Made by a program: the position numbers and the translations under genes | Origin: Bacteroidales bacterium UBA6428 | GTDB lineage: Bacteria; Bacteroidota; Bacteroidia; Bacteroidales; UBA932 | Assembly: GCA_002437305.1 (NCBI GenBank) | Contig: DJOW01000055.1 | Span: 1 to 64,000, forward strand | DNA length: 64,000 nucleotides | Direction of reading: 5' to 3' | The notes under the pieces: model-generated | Told to the model about the DNA's origin: nothing | The model's input: only the letters and a program-made list of their open reading frames with translations | Database searches by the model: none | Shown here: positions 34,600-43,546 of the stretch, one piece after another | Layout of the letters: each line of letters begins with the position of its first letter | Position numbering within the stretch: position 1 is the first letter of the stretch

Positions 34600-36171
34600 A
34601 TGAAAGGACATCCTAAAGGACTGATTTCCGCGGCGCTGAGCAACATGGGCGAGCGCTTCGGGTACTACATCATGAATGCGGTTCTCACTCTCTTCCTTTG
34701 CTCAAAATTCGGACTCAGTGACGAGACGGGAGGCCTGATCTACTCATTCTTCTACGCAGGAATCTACATTCTCAGCCTCGTGGGAGGAATCATCGCAGAC
34801 CGTACGCAAAACTACAAGGGCACCATCCAGAAAGGTCTTGTCATCATGGCCCTTGGCTACGTCGTCCTCTCCGTCCCGATCCTCGCCACTCCGGAGAACA
34901 AGTCCTGGCTGCTGCCTCTGACCTGCTTCGCGCTCTTCCTCATCGCATTCGGAAACGGCCTGTTCAAGGGAAACCTTCAGGCGATTGTCGGACAAATGTA
35001 CGACAACTTCGAGGCCGAAGCGGCAAAAGAAGGCCCTGAGGCTCTCAAGGAGGCGCAGGGAAAACGCGACTCAGGGTTTCAGATTTTCTACGTGTTCATC
35101 AACATCGGCGGTCTCGTGGCCCCGTTCGTGGCCCCGCTTCTGAGAAGCTGGTGGCTGAAGGTCAACGGATTCGTCTATAACTCCCAGCTTCCGAGACTCT
35201 GCCACGAGTACATTACCTCGGGCACACAGTCAGACAACTTCATGGCCGAGGCGGCAAAGTCCACCACAGATCCGGCCGTACTTCAGAGTCTTGAGCAGGG
35301 CGGAGAGGCCATCGGCAATTTCTGCACAAGCTACCTGGACGTGTTCAACGCCGGCATCCACTACTCTTTCATCGCTTCCGTTGTGGCCATGATGATCTCC
35401 TTGGTGATATTCATGGTAAACAAGAAGAAATTCCCTACTCCTGCCAAGAAGGAGGCTTCAGCTTCATCCGGCTACACAGCCGAGGAGAAGGCCTCGATGG
35501 CAAAAGAGATCAAGCAGAGGATGTACGCGCTGTTCGCCGTTCTCGGCGTGGTGATCTTCTTCTGGCTCGCGTTCCACCAGAACGGACAGTCGCTCTCGCT
35601 CTTCGCGCGTGACTTCGTCAACACTGACAAGATCGCTCCGGAAATATGGCAGGCCGTCAATCCGTTCTTCGTGATCGTGCTGACCCCTATCATCATGTGG
35701 ATCTTCGGAGCTCTCGGAAAGAGAGGCAAGCAGATCTCGACTCCACGCAAGATCGCCTACGGAATGGGGATCGCCGCCACGGCATATCTGTTCCTCGCGA
35801 TTTTCTCGGGTGTCATGGGCTATCCTTCAGCAACCGATTTCAGAGGAATGGACGTGGCCCAGCAGGCTGCGATGAAGGCCGGCCCTTGGGTTCTCATCGC
35901 AACCTACTTCTTCCTTACCGTGGCCGAGCTCTTCATCTCCCCTCTCGGACTCTCATTCGTGTCCAAGGTCGCTCCAAAGCACCTTCTCGGACTATGCCAG
36001 GGGCTGTGGCTCGGCGCCACAGCCGTCGGCAACCTCTTCTTGTGGATCGGACCGCTGATGTACAACAAGATGCCTCTCTGGGCTTGCTGGAGCGTGTTCC
36101 TCTGCATGTGCCTCGTGGCCATGGGCGTAATGCTCGGAATGGTCAAGTGGCTTGAGAAGGTAACAAAATAA
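34600..36171 (+). CDS. POT-family peptide transporter
   Basis: A 523-residue MFS protein of the proton-dependent oligopeptide transporter (PTR2) family with about 12-14 membrane helices. Family marks are SNMGERFGYYIMNAVLTLF in helix 1, GGIIADR between helices 2 and 3, GNGLFKGNLQAIVGQMY, and GWLGATAV/ISPLGLSFVSKVAPKHLLGLCQG near the end. In the usual proton-coupling motif ExxERFxYY the first Glu is here Asn (NMGER), which may alter coupling. The non-membrane insert around 165-225 is typical of Bacteroidetes. It heads a long plus-strand run; its stop overlaps the next start by one base. Confidence 0.88.
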   Translation: MKGHPKGLISAALSNMGERFGYYIMNAVLTLFLCSKFGLSDETGGLIYSFFYAGIYILSLVGGIIADRTQNYKGTIQKGLVIMALGYVVLSVPILATPENKSWLLPLTCFALFLIAFGNGLFKGNLQAIVGQMYDNFEAEAAKEGPEALKEAQGKRDSGFQIFYVFINIGGLVAPFVAPLLRSWWLKVNGFVYNSQLPRLCHEYITSGTQSDNFMAEAAKSTTDPAVLQSLEQGGEAIGNFCTSYLDVFNAGIHYSFIASVVAMMISLVIFMVNKKKFPTPAKKEASASSGYTAEEKASMAKEIKQRMYALFAVLGVVIFFWLAFHQNGQSLSLFARDFVNTDKIAPEIWQAVNPFFVIVLTPIIMWIFGALGKRGKQISTPRKIAYGMGIAATAYLFLAIFSGVMGYPSATDFRGMDVAQQAAMKAGPWVLIATYFFLTVAELFISPLGLSFVSKVAPKHLLGLCQGLWLGATAVGNLFLWIGPLMYNKMPLWACWSVFLCMCLVAMGVMLGMVKWLEKVTK

Positions 36172-36890
36172 TGACCGAAGAGACAAGACAGACATTGATC
36201 CTGTGGGCTGAGACCTACAATGACCCTCAGTACTTCCAGGAAGATCCCATAGTTTTCCCGACCTTGTTCGCCCAGCGCTTCAAGGCCGGGAAACGCTCAT
36301 TGGCGGACGTGGAGATCGCAGCCGCGCTCGCGGCGCATTTCGCCTGGGGACGCAGGGCGATGATCATCAGGGACTGCAACAGGCTGTTTGAAGAGATGGA
36401 CTGGCGGCCCTACGACTACGTCATGAAAGGAAAATGGCGTGACGATGGCACCAGCATCCACCGCACCGTCAAATGGAGCGAGGTGGCGGGAATATGCGCG
36501 CGCCTGAAAAAAGCCTACGAATCAACAGCCTCGCTGGAATCCTTGTCGCAAGAGGAATTCAGGACCGGGATCTATGGCCAGAAGCCAGACCCGAAGGCGC
36601 CGAACAAGAAAATCAACATGATGAGGCGGTGGATGGTAAGGAACGACGGCAAGGTTGATCTTGGGATATGGAAGGGCACGGATCCCGCCGGCCTCCTGAT
36701 TCCGCTCGATGTGCACGTCTACCAAGAGGCCGCCACACTTGGTCTGACAGCCCGCAGACAGAAGGACATCACGACTGTCAAGGAGATCACAGGATGCTTC
36801 GCCGACATATTCCCGGGCGATCCCTGCAAGGGTGATTTCTCTCTTTTCGGCTACGGGGTGACGCACCCGAAGACCAATAAAACAAAATGA
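36171..36890 (+). CDS. TIGR02757/DUF2400 family protein
   Basis: A 239-residue protein of the TIGR02757 family, found mainly in Bacteroidetes and proteobacteria. Hallmarks are AALAAHFAWGRRAMI near residue 55, KRxNMxxRWMVR (here KINMMRRWMVRNDGKVDLGIWK) and LLIPLDVHVYQEA. The fold is predicted to resemble helix-hairpin-helix DNA glycosylases, but function is unproven. It overlaps the transporter stop by one base and is followed after 33 bases by the zeta-like kinase. Confidence 0.85.
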   Translation: MTEETRQTLILWAETYNDPQYFQEDPIVFPTLFAQRFKAGKRSLADVEIAAALAAHFAWGRRAMIIRDCNRLFEEMDWRPYDYVMKGKWRDDGTSIHRTVKWSEVAGICARLKKAYESTASLESLSQEEFRTGIYGQKPDPKAPNKKINMMRRWMVRNDGKVDLGIWKGTDPAGLLIPLDVHVYQEAATLGLTARRQKDITTVKEITGCFADIFPGDPCKGDFSLFGYGVTHPKTNKTK

Positions 36891-36923
36891 CGGTTTTCTC
36901 CGTAAAATATTAGCAGAACAACT

Positions 36924-37541
36924 ATGCCCAGACTCTTCATCATAGCAGGCTGCAATGGATCCGGAAAGACAACAGCGTCGTATGCGCTGCTGCCCGGGTT
37001 GCTTGGATGCAGTGAGTTCGTGAACTCCGATGAGTTCGCGAAGAGCCTCGCCCCTTTCCATCCGGAGAAAGCCTATGTCGCGGCCAGCCGTTACATGCTG
37101 ATGAAGATGCGCTACCTGCTTCATCAAAGGGCCGATTTCTGCATAGAGACCACACTTGCCACGCGCTTCCTGCTCAAGGTGATCAAGGATGCAAAGAAAT
37201 CAGGGTACTGTGTGACCATACTTTATTTCTGGCTCAACTCCCCGGACCTTGCAGTCAGCAGGGTGGCCGCGCGGGTTGCGGCAGGAGGACACAACATCAA
37301 GGAGGAGACGATCCGCAGGCGCTACAATGTGGGGCTCCATTATCTTTTCAGGGACTTCATGCCGCTGTGCGACAAATGGATGCTGATAGACAACTCGAAA
37401 GACCCGCTCTCTATAGTGGCGGAAGCCTCGGAGGACGGAAAGATCATCCGGGAGCCTGAGACGTTCAGTAAGATCCAGGCCGTCAACTCTGAATACGAAA
37501 AGAATCTGGAGAAGGAAAAAAAGAGAATGAGGAATGTATAA
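36924..37541 (+). CDS. zeta-toxin-like P-loop kinase (COG4185)
   Basis: A 205-residue protein of the COG4185 group related to zeta toxins. It starts with Walker A IIAGCNGSGKTT and has VNSDEFAKSLAPFHPE, the substrate Asp region of zeta-like kinases, then IETTLATRFLLKVI, GYCVTILYFWLNSPDLAVSRVAARVAAGGHNI, IRRRYNVGL and LIDNS. Zeta proteins phosphorylate UDP-sugars of cell-wall synthesis, but this branch has no established substrate. No epsilon-type antitoxin ORF precedes it; only 33 bases separate it from the TIGR02757 gene. Its last eight bases overlap tldD, suggesting translational coupling. Confidence 0.8.
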   Translation: MPRLFIIAGCNGSGKTTASYALLPGLLGCSEFVNSDEFAKSLAPFHPEKAYVAASRYMLMKMRYLLHQRADFCIETTLATRFLLKVIKDAKKSGYCVTILYFWLNSPDLAVSRVAARVAAGGHNIKEETIRRRYNVGLHYLFRDFMPLCDKWMLIDNSKDPLSIVAEASEDGKIIREPETFSKIQAVNSEYEKNLEKEKKRMRNV

Positions 37542-38961
37542 GGACAGGAACTATTATCTTGATTTGTTTCAGGTAAGCGTGCCGCGGCTTGAAAGGCTGG
37601 CGGCCGAAGGCCTGAAAGGAGGCGGGAGCTTCTGCGACCTGTTCTTCGAGAACACGTCCTACAATGACCTGCTTCTAAGGGACGGAATCGTCTCGTCGGG
37701 GGGATTCCACATTGACTACGGTGTCGGGATCAGAGTGCTGAATGGAGAGAAGACAGGATATGCCTACACTGAAAGCACGGACCCGCTGTCGATGGCGGAG
37801 GCGGCGGAGGCGGCCTCGAAGATAGCGGAAGGGAAAGGAGGCTCCGTTACGGAGGCGATAAACGGGAAGTCCGTCAAAGCCCCAAAGGACAGGTACCCAT
37901 GCGGGCGTGACTGGAGGTCAGTCGACGCTACCGGGCTTGTTCCATGGCTGGAAAGGCTTGAGAAGAAAGTAGCCGCGAGAGATTCAAGGATCGTCAAGAT
38001 CATCGTGTCGTTCTCCGGACAGGTAAGCGACATCCTGATGTTCAACTCCTTGGGAGAATTGGCCTGCGAGACCCGTCCGATGGGGGTGCTATCGGCGACC
38101 GCAGTTTTCAGCCAGGACGGAAAAATTGAAAGCAAGAACGCGTCCAGAGCCTACAGGGCAGGAACAGAGATGCTGACGGAAGCGCTGCTCGAAGAAATCG
38201 CCCGCGACATCGTGTCCGGAATCGATGACAGGTTCGCGGCCAGGCGTCCTAAAGGAGGACAGATGCCCGTGGTGATGGGCGCGGGGGCTTCCGGCATCTT
38301 GCTGCACGAAGCGATGGGACACGCGTTCGAGGCTGATTTCAACCGAAAAGGCCAGTCAGTCTTCTCCGGAAGGATCGGGCGGAAAATCTGCCGCGACGGC
38401 ATCTCGATTGTGGATGACGGCACGATTCCGTTCAACAGAGGCTCGATCAATTTCGATGACGAGGGTGTACAGGGCCAGAAGACATACATGGTAAAGGACG
38501 GCGTGCTGACGTCTTACCTTCACGACCGCATCAGCGCTGGGTTCTACGGAGTCTCCCCTACCGGCAATGGAAGGCGGGAATCATTCCGCTACGCCCCGAT
38601 CCCGAGAATGAGGGCCACCTACATGGAAAGCGGCGGAGCGGAAAAGGAGAGCATCATAGCGTCAGTAAGAAAAGGAGTCTACGTGGACCAGTTCAGCAAT
38701 GGTGAGGTTCAGATCGGCGAGGGAGACTTCACTTTCTTCGTAAAGAGCGGATACCTGATCGAGAACGGACGTCTTACCTGTCCGGTCAAGGACATAAACA
38801 TCATCGGAAACGGACCTCAGGCCCTGGCCGACATCGTGGCTGTCGGCAATGATCTGAAGATCGACGAGGGCGCATGGACCTGCGGAAAGGAACAGAGCTG
38901 TCCGGTCTCATGCGGAATCCCGACGGTGCTGATAAACAAACTGACAGTGGGAGGAGAGTAG
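37534..38961 (+). CDS. tldD: TldD-type metallopeptidase subunit
   Basis: A 475-residue protein of the TldD/PmbA family and the TldD-type member, because it carries the zinc motif HEAMGHAFEADFNRKGQSVFSGRIG (HExxxH near residue 257) and the downstream cysteine-containing C-terminus. TldD forms a heterodimer with TldE and degrades unfolded peptides; in E. coli the pair matures microcin B17 and degrades the antitoxin CcdA. It overlaps the zeta-like kinase gene by eight bases and is followed by tldE after one base. Start ATG 37534. Confidence 0.9.
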   Translation: MYKDRNYYLDLFQVSVPRLERLAAEGLKGGGSFCDLFFENTSYNDLLLRDGIVSSGGFHIDYGVGIRVLNGEKTGYAYTESTDPLSMAEAAEAASKIAEGKGGSVTEAINGKSVKAPKDRYPCGRDWRSVDATGLVPWLERLEKKVAARDSRIVKIIVSFSGQVSDILMFNSLGELACETRPMGVLSATAVFSQDGKIESKNASRAYRAGTEMLTEALLEEIARDIVSGIDDRFAARRPKGGQMPVVMGAGASGILLHEAMGHAFEADFNRKGQSVFSGRIGRKICRDGISIVDDGTIPFNRGSINFDDEGVQGQKTYMVKDGVLTSYLHDRISAGFYGVSPTGNGRRESFRYAPIPRMRATYMESGGAEKESIIASVRKGVYVDQFSNGEVQIGEGDFTFFVKSGYLIENGRLTCPVKDINIIGNGPQALADIVAVGNDLKIDEGAWTCGKEQSCPVSCGIPTVLINKLTVGGE

Positions 38962-38962
38962 A

Positions 38963-40342
38963 ATGGAAGAGATCAACGGAATGCTGACGGAACAGGAGAT
39001 CCGGACAGCGGACATGTGCCTGCAGAAGGCCCTGGCCCTTGGCGCGGACAAGGTCCGCGTCACACTCAACAAAAGCCTTATGGAACTGTTTGGCACACTC
39101 AACGGTGAGCTCGACAAGGTGAGCCATTGCCTGGACAGGTCGATAAGCGTTTGCCTTTTTGTGGACGGAAAGTTCGGAAGTTTCTCAACCAACAGATTGG
39201 TGGATAGCGAATTAGATGATTTCCTCAAAAATGCGATAGCTACAGTCAGGATGCTCGCGGACGACCCATGCAGGGATCTGCCCGATCCTTCAAGGACCGC
39301 CAAAAACGCTGTGACAGGCAAGGAGTTAGGACTATACGATGAGACGTACCCTCTTCTTACGGCTGATGAAAGGCTCCGAATGGCACTCGAAGCGGCGATA
39401 TTCATGAAGCATCGCGGCGACGGGCTCATCTCGGAGGAAGGGGAATATTCAGACTCCATCTTCGACACTCTTGTGATAGACTCCAACGGGCTGCGCTGCC
39501 GCCACAGCGAGACCTCCTTTGAATATGGTGTCGAAGTGACCGTGCAGGATTCCGCCGGAAACCGGTTCAGCGGCTACTGGTGGGACGCCACACCTGAGCT
39601 GAAGGATCTGGACATCAAGGACTGCGGCGAGACAGCCTTCCGGCGCGCGATGTCTCAGATCGGACCGGTAAAGATTATCGGCGGAAAATACAACATGGTC
39701 ATTGACAGCGAAGTGGCATCAAGACTTCTGATGCCTGTGCTGAATGCCCTAGGTGGATATTCACTTCAGCAGAGGAACTCATTCCTGTTGGATTCATTGG
39801 GGAAAAAGATGTTCCCGGAATGGCTCAACGTCTGGGACAAACCTGTCAGCGCGGGCGAGACCGGTTCGAGGCTGTTTGACTCCGAGGGGGTCGCGACCGC
39901 CGAGGCTCCCATTATTGAGAACGGGGTGGTCAAGGAATATTTCATCAACACCTACATGTCAAGGAAAATGGGAACCGAGGCAACAATCGAGGACGCTGTC
40001 AGACCGGTGCTGCTCCCGTGCGCCGCTCCTTGGTCAGCGGGGAAGATCGCCGGGGCAGGCACGGTCGGCAAGGAGGAGCTGATGCGCCTGACTGGCGAAG
40101 GCATCCTTGTCTCAGGCTTCAACGGCGGGAACAGCAACTCCGCCACGGGTGACTTCTCATTCGGTGTGGAAGGATTCCTGTTCAAGGACGGCAGGACATT
40201 GCATCCAGTCAGGGAGATGCTCATAACCGGCAATCTTCTGACGCTTTGGAACAGTCTGATAGCCGCCGGAAACGATGCGAGGTTCTGTAAGTCAAAACTT
40301 ATTCCTACCTTAGCGTTCGGGAATGTTGACTTCAGCGCCTGA
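38963..40342 (+). CDS. tldE: TldE/PmbA-type peptidase subunit
   Basis: A 459-residue TldD/PmbA-family protein without the HExxxH motif, so it is the non-metal TldE (PmbA) partner. Family features are the N-terminal VRVTLNKSLMELFGTLNGELDKV segment and the C-terminal GGNSNSATGDFSFGVEGFLFKDGRTLHPVREMLITGNLLTLWNSL. It builds the peptide channel with TldD. It sits one base after tldD in a plus-strand run. The frame is complete and length is normal. Confidence 0.9.
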   Translation: MEEINGMLTEQEIRTADMCLQKALALGADKVRVTLNKSLMELFGTLNGELDKVSHCLDRSISVCLFVDGKFGSFSTNRLVDSELDDFLKNAIATVRMLADDPCRDLPDPSRTAKNAVTGKELGLYDETYPLLTADERLRMALEAAIFMKHRGDGLISEEGEYSDSIFDTLVIDSNGLRCRHSETSFEYGVEVTVQDSAGNRFSGYWWDATPELKDLDIKDCGETAFRRAMSQIGPVKIIGGKYNMVIDSEVASRLLMPVLNALGGYSLQQRNSFLLDSLGKKMFPEWLNVWDKPVSAGETGSRLFDSEGVATAEAPIIENGVVKEYFINTYMSRKMGTEATIEDAVRPVLLPCAAPWSAGKIAGAGTVGKEELMRLTGEGILVSGFNGGNSNSATGDFSFGVEGFLFKDGRTLHPVREMLITGNLLTLWNSLIAAGNDARFCKSKLIPTLAFGNVDFSA

Positions 40343-40403
40343 CCAGGCTCTGTCCTAAGTCATAAACTAATTGAGAATAAATAATTTATCATCAAACATT
40401 ACC

Positions 40404-41030
40404 ATGAAAGTAGAAAAAAACAAGGTGGTCAAGCTGACCTATGAACTCAATGTTGACGGGAAAATCGCCGACAAGGCGACAGAGGATCATCCTCTCGATT
40501 ACATCCACGGCACGCACATGCTCCTCCCTAAATTCGAGAGCGAGGTTGAGGGCAAGGAGCCGGGCGACGAGTTCGCGTTCACGCTCACTCCCGAGGAGGG
40601 CTACGGTGCCATCGACGAAGGGCGTCTCATTGAGCTGCCTAAGTCGGCTTTCGAGATCGACGGCAAGGTACGCGAGGATCTTCTCGTTGTGGGACAGATC
40701 ATTCCGATGCTCAGCAACACAGGTCAGGTCGTACAGGGAACCGTCCGCGAAGTGAAAGCCGACACGGTCGTCATGGACTTCAACCACCCGATGGCCGGCA
40801 AGACACTGAACTTCAAAGGTAAGGTTGTCAGCGTGCGCGACGCCACCGAGAAAGAGCTCACGGAAGGGCTCCACAAGGAATATCTCCCACAGGAAGAGCA
40901 CGAGTGCCATTGCCGCAAAGACGGCGAATGCGGCTGTCACGGTGACGGCGATGAGGGTGAATGTGGTTGCGGCAATGGAGAAAAGAACGGAGATTGCGGT
41001 TGCCACGGTGACTGCCGGAAAGGAGAATAG
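40404..41030 (+). CDS. SlyD-like FKBP prolyl isomerase, Cys/His tail
   Basis: A 208-residue SlyD-type peptidyl-prolyl isomerase. The FKBP half is seen as KVVKLTYELNVDGKIAD and PEEGYGAIDEGRLIELP, with the IF (insert-in-flap) chaperone domain in between, ending in NHPMAGKTLNFKGKVVSVRDAT. The last 43 residues are a Cys/His/Gly-rich tail with nine Cys and four His (ECHC, ECGCH, ECGCG, DCGCH repeats) that should bind metal, as the SlyD tail does with nickel. It is cytoplasmic. ATG 40404 gives the family start; an earlier in-frame codon at 40371 has no support. It lies 61 bases after tldE. Confidence 0.88.
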   Translation: MKVEKNKVVKLTYELNVDGKIADKATEDHPLDYIHGTHMLLPKFESEVEGKEPGDEFAFTLTPEEGYGAIDEGRLIELPKSAFEIDGKVREDLLVVGQIIPMLSNTGQVVQGTVREVKADTVVMDFNHPMAGKTLNFKGKVVSVRDATEKELTEGLHKEYLPQEEHECHCRKDGECGCHGDGDEGECGCGNGEKNGDCGCHGDCRKGE

Positions 41031-41033
41031 ACC

Positions 41034-42158
41034 ATGAGAACGGCGGTTGTCATACTGAATTGGAACACAAAGGACTACTTGGAGCGCTTCCTGCCCGGTT
41101 TGCTGGCCTCCGCCACCGAAGGCACAGAAGTGATCATCGCCGACAGTGCCTCCACGGACGGATCGCTTGAGATGCTGTCTGATAAATTTCCGTCTGTAAG
41201 ACAGATCCGCCTCGACAGGAACTACGGCTTCACCGGTGGCTACAACAGGGCCTTCAAGGCAGTCTGCGGGCTGCCGGAAGCCGTGGATCTTGAATATTTC
41301 GTTCTCATCAACTCCGACATAGAAGTTCCGAAAGATTGGCTGCGTCCCCTTACATCCTGGATGGACAGCCATCCAGACTGCGCCGCATGCGCCCCAAAAC
41401 TTCATTCCTGGTACAATAAAGACAGTTTTGAATATGCCGGCGCGGCAGGCGGCATGTTAGACTGTCTCGGCTATCCGTTCTGCCGCGGCAGAGTCCTCAA
41501 AATAGTGGAGAAGGACACCGGACAGTACGACTCCCCCGCCAAAGTCTTTTGGGCCACCGGGGCCTGCCTTATGGTCCGCAAGACAGAATATTCAAAAATA
41601 GGGGGACTGGACGACCGCTTTTTCGCGCACATGGAGGAGATAGACCTCTGCTGGAGGCTGCAATTGGAGGGCAAAAGCATATTCATTGTACCGGAATCGG
41701 TTGTCTGGCACCTTGGAGGCGGCACACTGCCGAACGACTCGCCTTGGAAACTGAAACTGAACTACCGCAACAACCTTCTTATGCTTCAGAACAACCTGGC
41801 CAAGACGTATTCCTTACAGGAGATAAGGGAACTCACCCCCGAAAAGGCCGCGGCCAAGGCATGCAGACGCGCCCGGGGCACAATATTCCTGAGAAAATGT
41901 CTGGACGGCTGCTCCGCCCTCGTCTATTTGCTGACAGGGAAAAAGGAGTTCTTCAAGGCGGTTCTGGAGGCACACAGGGAGTTCCGGAGGCTTGAGGCCG
42001 AACCTGATGTCAATGCGGTTCAGGAATATGCCGGCACCCACCGCAGGATCGATGTCCCCGCGCTATTCCCGGAATGGATAGTCCCTCTTGCCATGCTAAA
42101 GGGGAAGGGTATTTTTGAATATTTGAGAAAATTCGAGCAAAACAATTCAACAGCATGA
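41034..42158 (+). CDS. family 2 glycosyltransferase
   Basis: A 374-residue GT2 enzyme with the GT-A fold start VVILNWNTKDYLERFLPGLL, IADSASTDGSLEML, the DXD-like INSDIEVPKDW and a C-terminal acceptor region (ATGACLMVRK...GGLDDRFFAHMEEIDLCWRLQLEG) like rhamnosyltransferases. The region after 240 contains a basic and hydrophobic stretch that may associate with the membrane. It should transfer a sugar to a lipid-linked or surface glycan; acceptor unknown. It sits three bases after the FKBP gene and overlaps trkA by four bases. Its GAATAT/ATATTC density is high. Confidence 0.85.
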   Translation: MRTAVVILNWNTKDYLERFLPGLLASATEGTEVIIADSASTDGSLEMLSDKFPSVRQIRLDRNYGFTGGYNRAFKAVCGLPEAVDLEYFVLINSDIEVPKDWLRPLTSWMDSHPDCAACAPKLHSWYNKDSFEYAGAAGGMLDCLGYPFCRGRVLKIVEKDTGQYDSPAKVFWATGACLMVRKTEYSKIGGLDDRFFAHMEEIDLCWRLQLEGKSIFIVPESVVWHLGGGTLPNDSPWKLKLNYRNNLLMLQNNLAKTYSLQEIRELTPEKAAAKACRRARGTIFLRKCLDGCSALVYLLTGKKEFFKAVLEAHREFRRLEAEPDVNAVQEYAGTHRRIDVPALFPEWIVPLAMLKGKGIFEYLRKFEQNNSTA

Positions 42159-43513
42159 AAATCGTGATTCTGGGAGCGGGAGAAGTCGGCTCGCACCTTG
42201 CCAAGATGTTAAGCTTGGAGGCAAACGACATCACAATCATCGATGATGATCCTCAAAGACTCGCGGGCATAAGCGCCATCGCCGATGTGATCACTGTCCA
42301 GGGAGCGTCATCCTCGCTGAGGACAATGCGCGAGGCCGGCGTCCAGGACGCGGACCTTTTCATCTCCGTGGTGCCCTCCGTACCTCAGGAGGTGAACATT
42401 GTCAGCGCCTTGCTCGCCAAGAATCTCGGTGCGGGAAAAGTAACGGCAAGAATAGACGACAATGATTTTCTCTCTGCGGAAAACAAACTGTTGTTCAAGC
42501 AGATGGGCATCGAATTGATGTTCTACCCCGAGAGACTGGCGGCTGACGAGATCTACGACCTGCTCAAGCACACGTCCTCTACCGAATCGATGGATTTCGC
42601 GCGCGGAAAGCTCCAGGTGGAGGTCTTTAAACTTGAGGAGGACTCTCCGCTGCTGGACATGAAGATCGCCGAGTTCGCCGCCATAGCGACAAGCGATGAG
42701 CTACAGTTTCGTGTGATCGCCATTTCCAGAGAAGGGAAAACCATCATGCCCAAGTACGACACCAAGTTCATGTTCAACGACCTGGTGTTCATCATCGCCA
42801 CCAGGGAAGGGATGACTTTCCTTATGAGATTCCTGGGAAAAGGGAACATCGAGATCGACAAGGTGATGATTCTCGGAGGATCTGACATCGCGGAACTGAC
42901 AGCCGCAAGGCTAAGCCCCAAGATCAGTTCCGTGAAGATCCTTGAAAGAGACAAAGGACGAGGAATGGAGCTTTCCGAAAGGCTTCCCGACAATGTGGTC
43001 GTGGTCATAGGAGACGGAAGGAACTCCGATCTCCTTCTTGAGGAAGGGATCAGGGACTATGACGCGTTCCTGGCCCTGACCGGTAACGACGAGGCCAATG
43101 TCCTGGCCTGTGTGGTGGCGAAAAAGTTCGGAGTGGACCGGACCATAGCGGAAGTCGAGAACATCGAGTACATCCACCTGGCCGAGGAAATGGGCGTCGA
43201 CTCCGTCATAAACAAGAAGCTCATCACAGCCGGAAGGCTGTTCAAATTCACCCTCAGCGGCAAAGCCCGTCTGGTGAAATACATGAGCGGCACCGACGCT
43301 GAGGTTCTTGAATACACAGTAGCGCCCGGCAGCGCCGTCACCCAAGGCACTCTGAAGGACATCTCGTTCCCGAAAGACGCCGTGATCGGCGGTGTCATCC
43401 GGGGAAGCGAATCCTACATCGCCATCGGTTCAACGCGCATAGAACCCTACGACCGTGTTGTAGTCTTCGCCCTTCCCCACACAGTCAAGGACATAGACCG
43501 GCTGTTCAGATAA
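42155..43513 (+). CDS. trkA: Trk potassium uptake regulatory protein TrkA
   Basis: A 452-residue peripheral membrane protein with two RCK modules. The first NAD-binding site is ILGAGEVGSHLAKML, the second starts MILGGSDIAELTAARL, and each is followed by an RCK_C domain (about 130-220 and 365-450). TrkA gates the TrkH/TrkG potassium channel. A trkH gene would be expected next to it, but the following gene is a convergent flavodoxin, so the channel must be encoded elsewhere. Start overlaps the glycosyltransferase stop (ATGA). Last gene of the plus-strand run from 34600. Confidence 0.92.
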   Translation: MKIVILGAGEVGSHLAKMLSLEANDITIIDDDPQRLAGISAIADVITVQGASSSLRTMREAGVQDADLFISVVPSVPQEVNIVSALLAKNLGAGKVTARIDDNDFLSAENKLLFKQMGIELMFYPERLAADEIYDLLKHTSSTESMDFARGKLQVEVFKLEEDSPLLDMKIAEFAAIATSDELQFRVIAISREGKTIMPKYDTKFMFNDLVFIIATREGMTFLMRFLGKGNIEIDKVMILGGSDIAELTAARLSPKISSVKILERDKGRGMELSERLPDNVVVVIGDGRNSDLLLEEGIRDYDAFLALTGNDEANVLACVVAKKFGVDRTIAEVENIEYIHLAEEMGVDSVINKKLITAGRLFKFTLSGKARLVKYMSGTDAEVLEYTVAPGSAVTQGTLKDISFPKDAVIGGVIRGSESYIAIGSTRIEPYDRVVVFALPHTVKDIDRLFR

Positions 43514-43546
43514 ACCGTCTGTGCATCCGAAATCATTAATGGCGCC

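Noticed and set aside
36891..36923. Antitoxin gene for the zeta-like kinase
   Set aside because: Only 33 bases are available and no ORF is present.
39520..39545. A further copy of the mtaB/LytTR palindrome in tldE (TCGAAGTGACCG)
   Set aside because: Only part of one arm matches and the sequence encodes conserved family residues.
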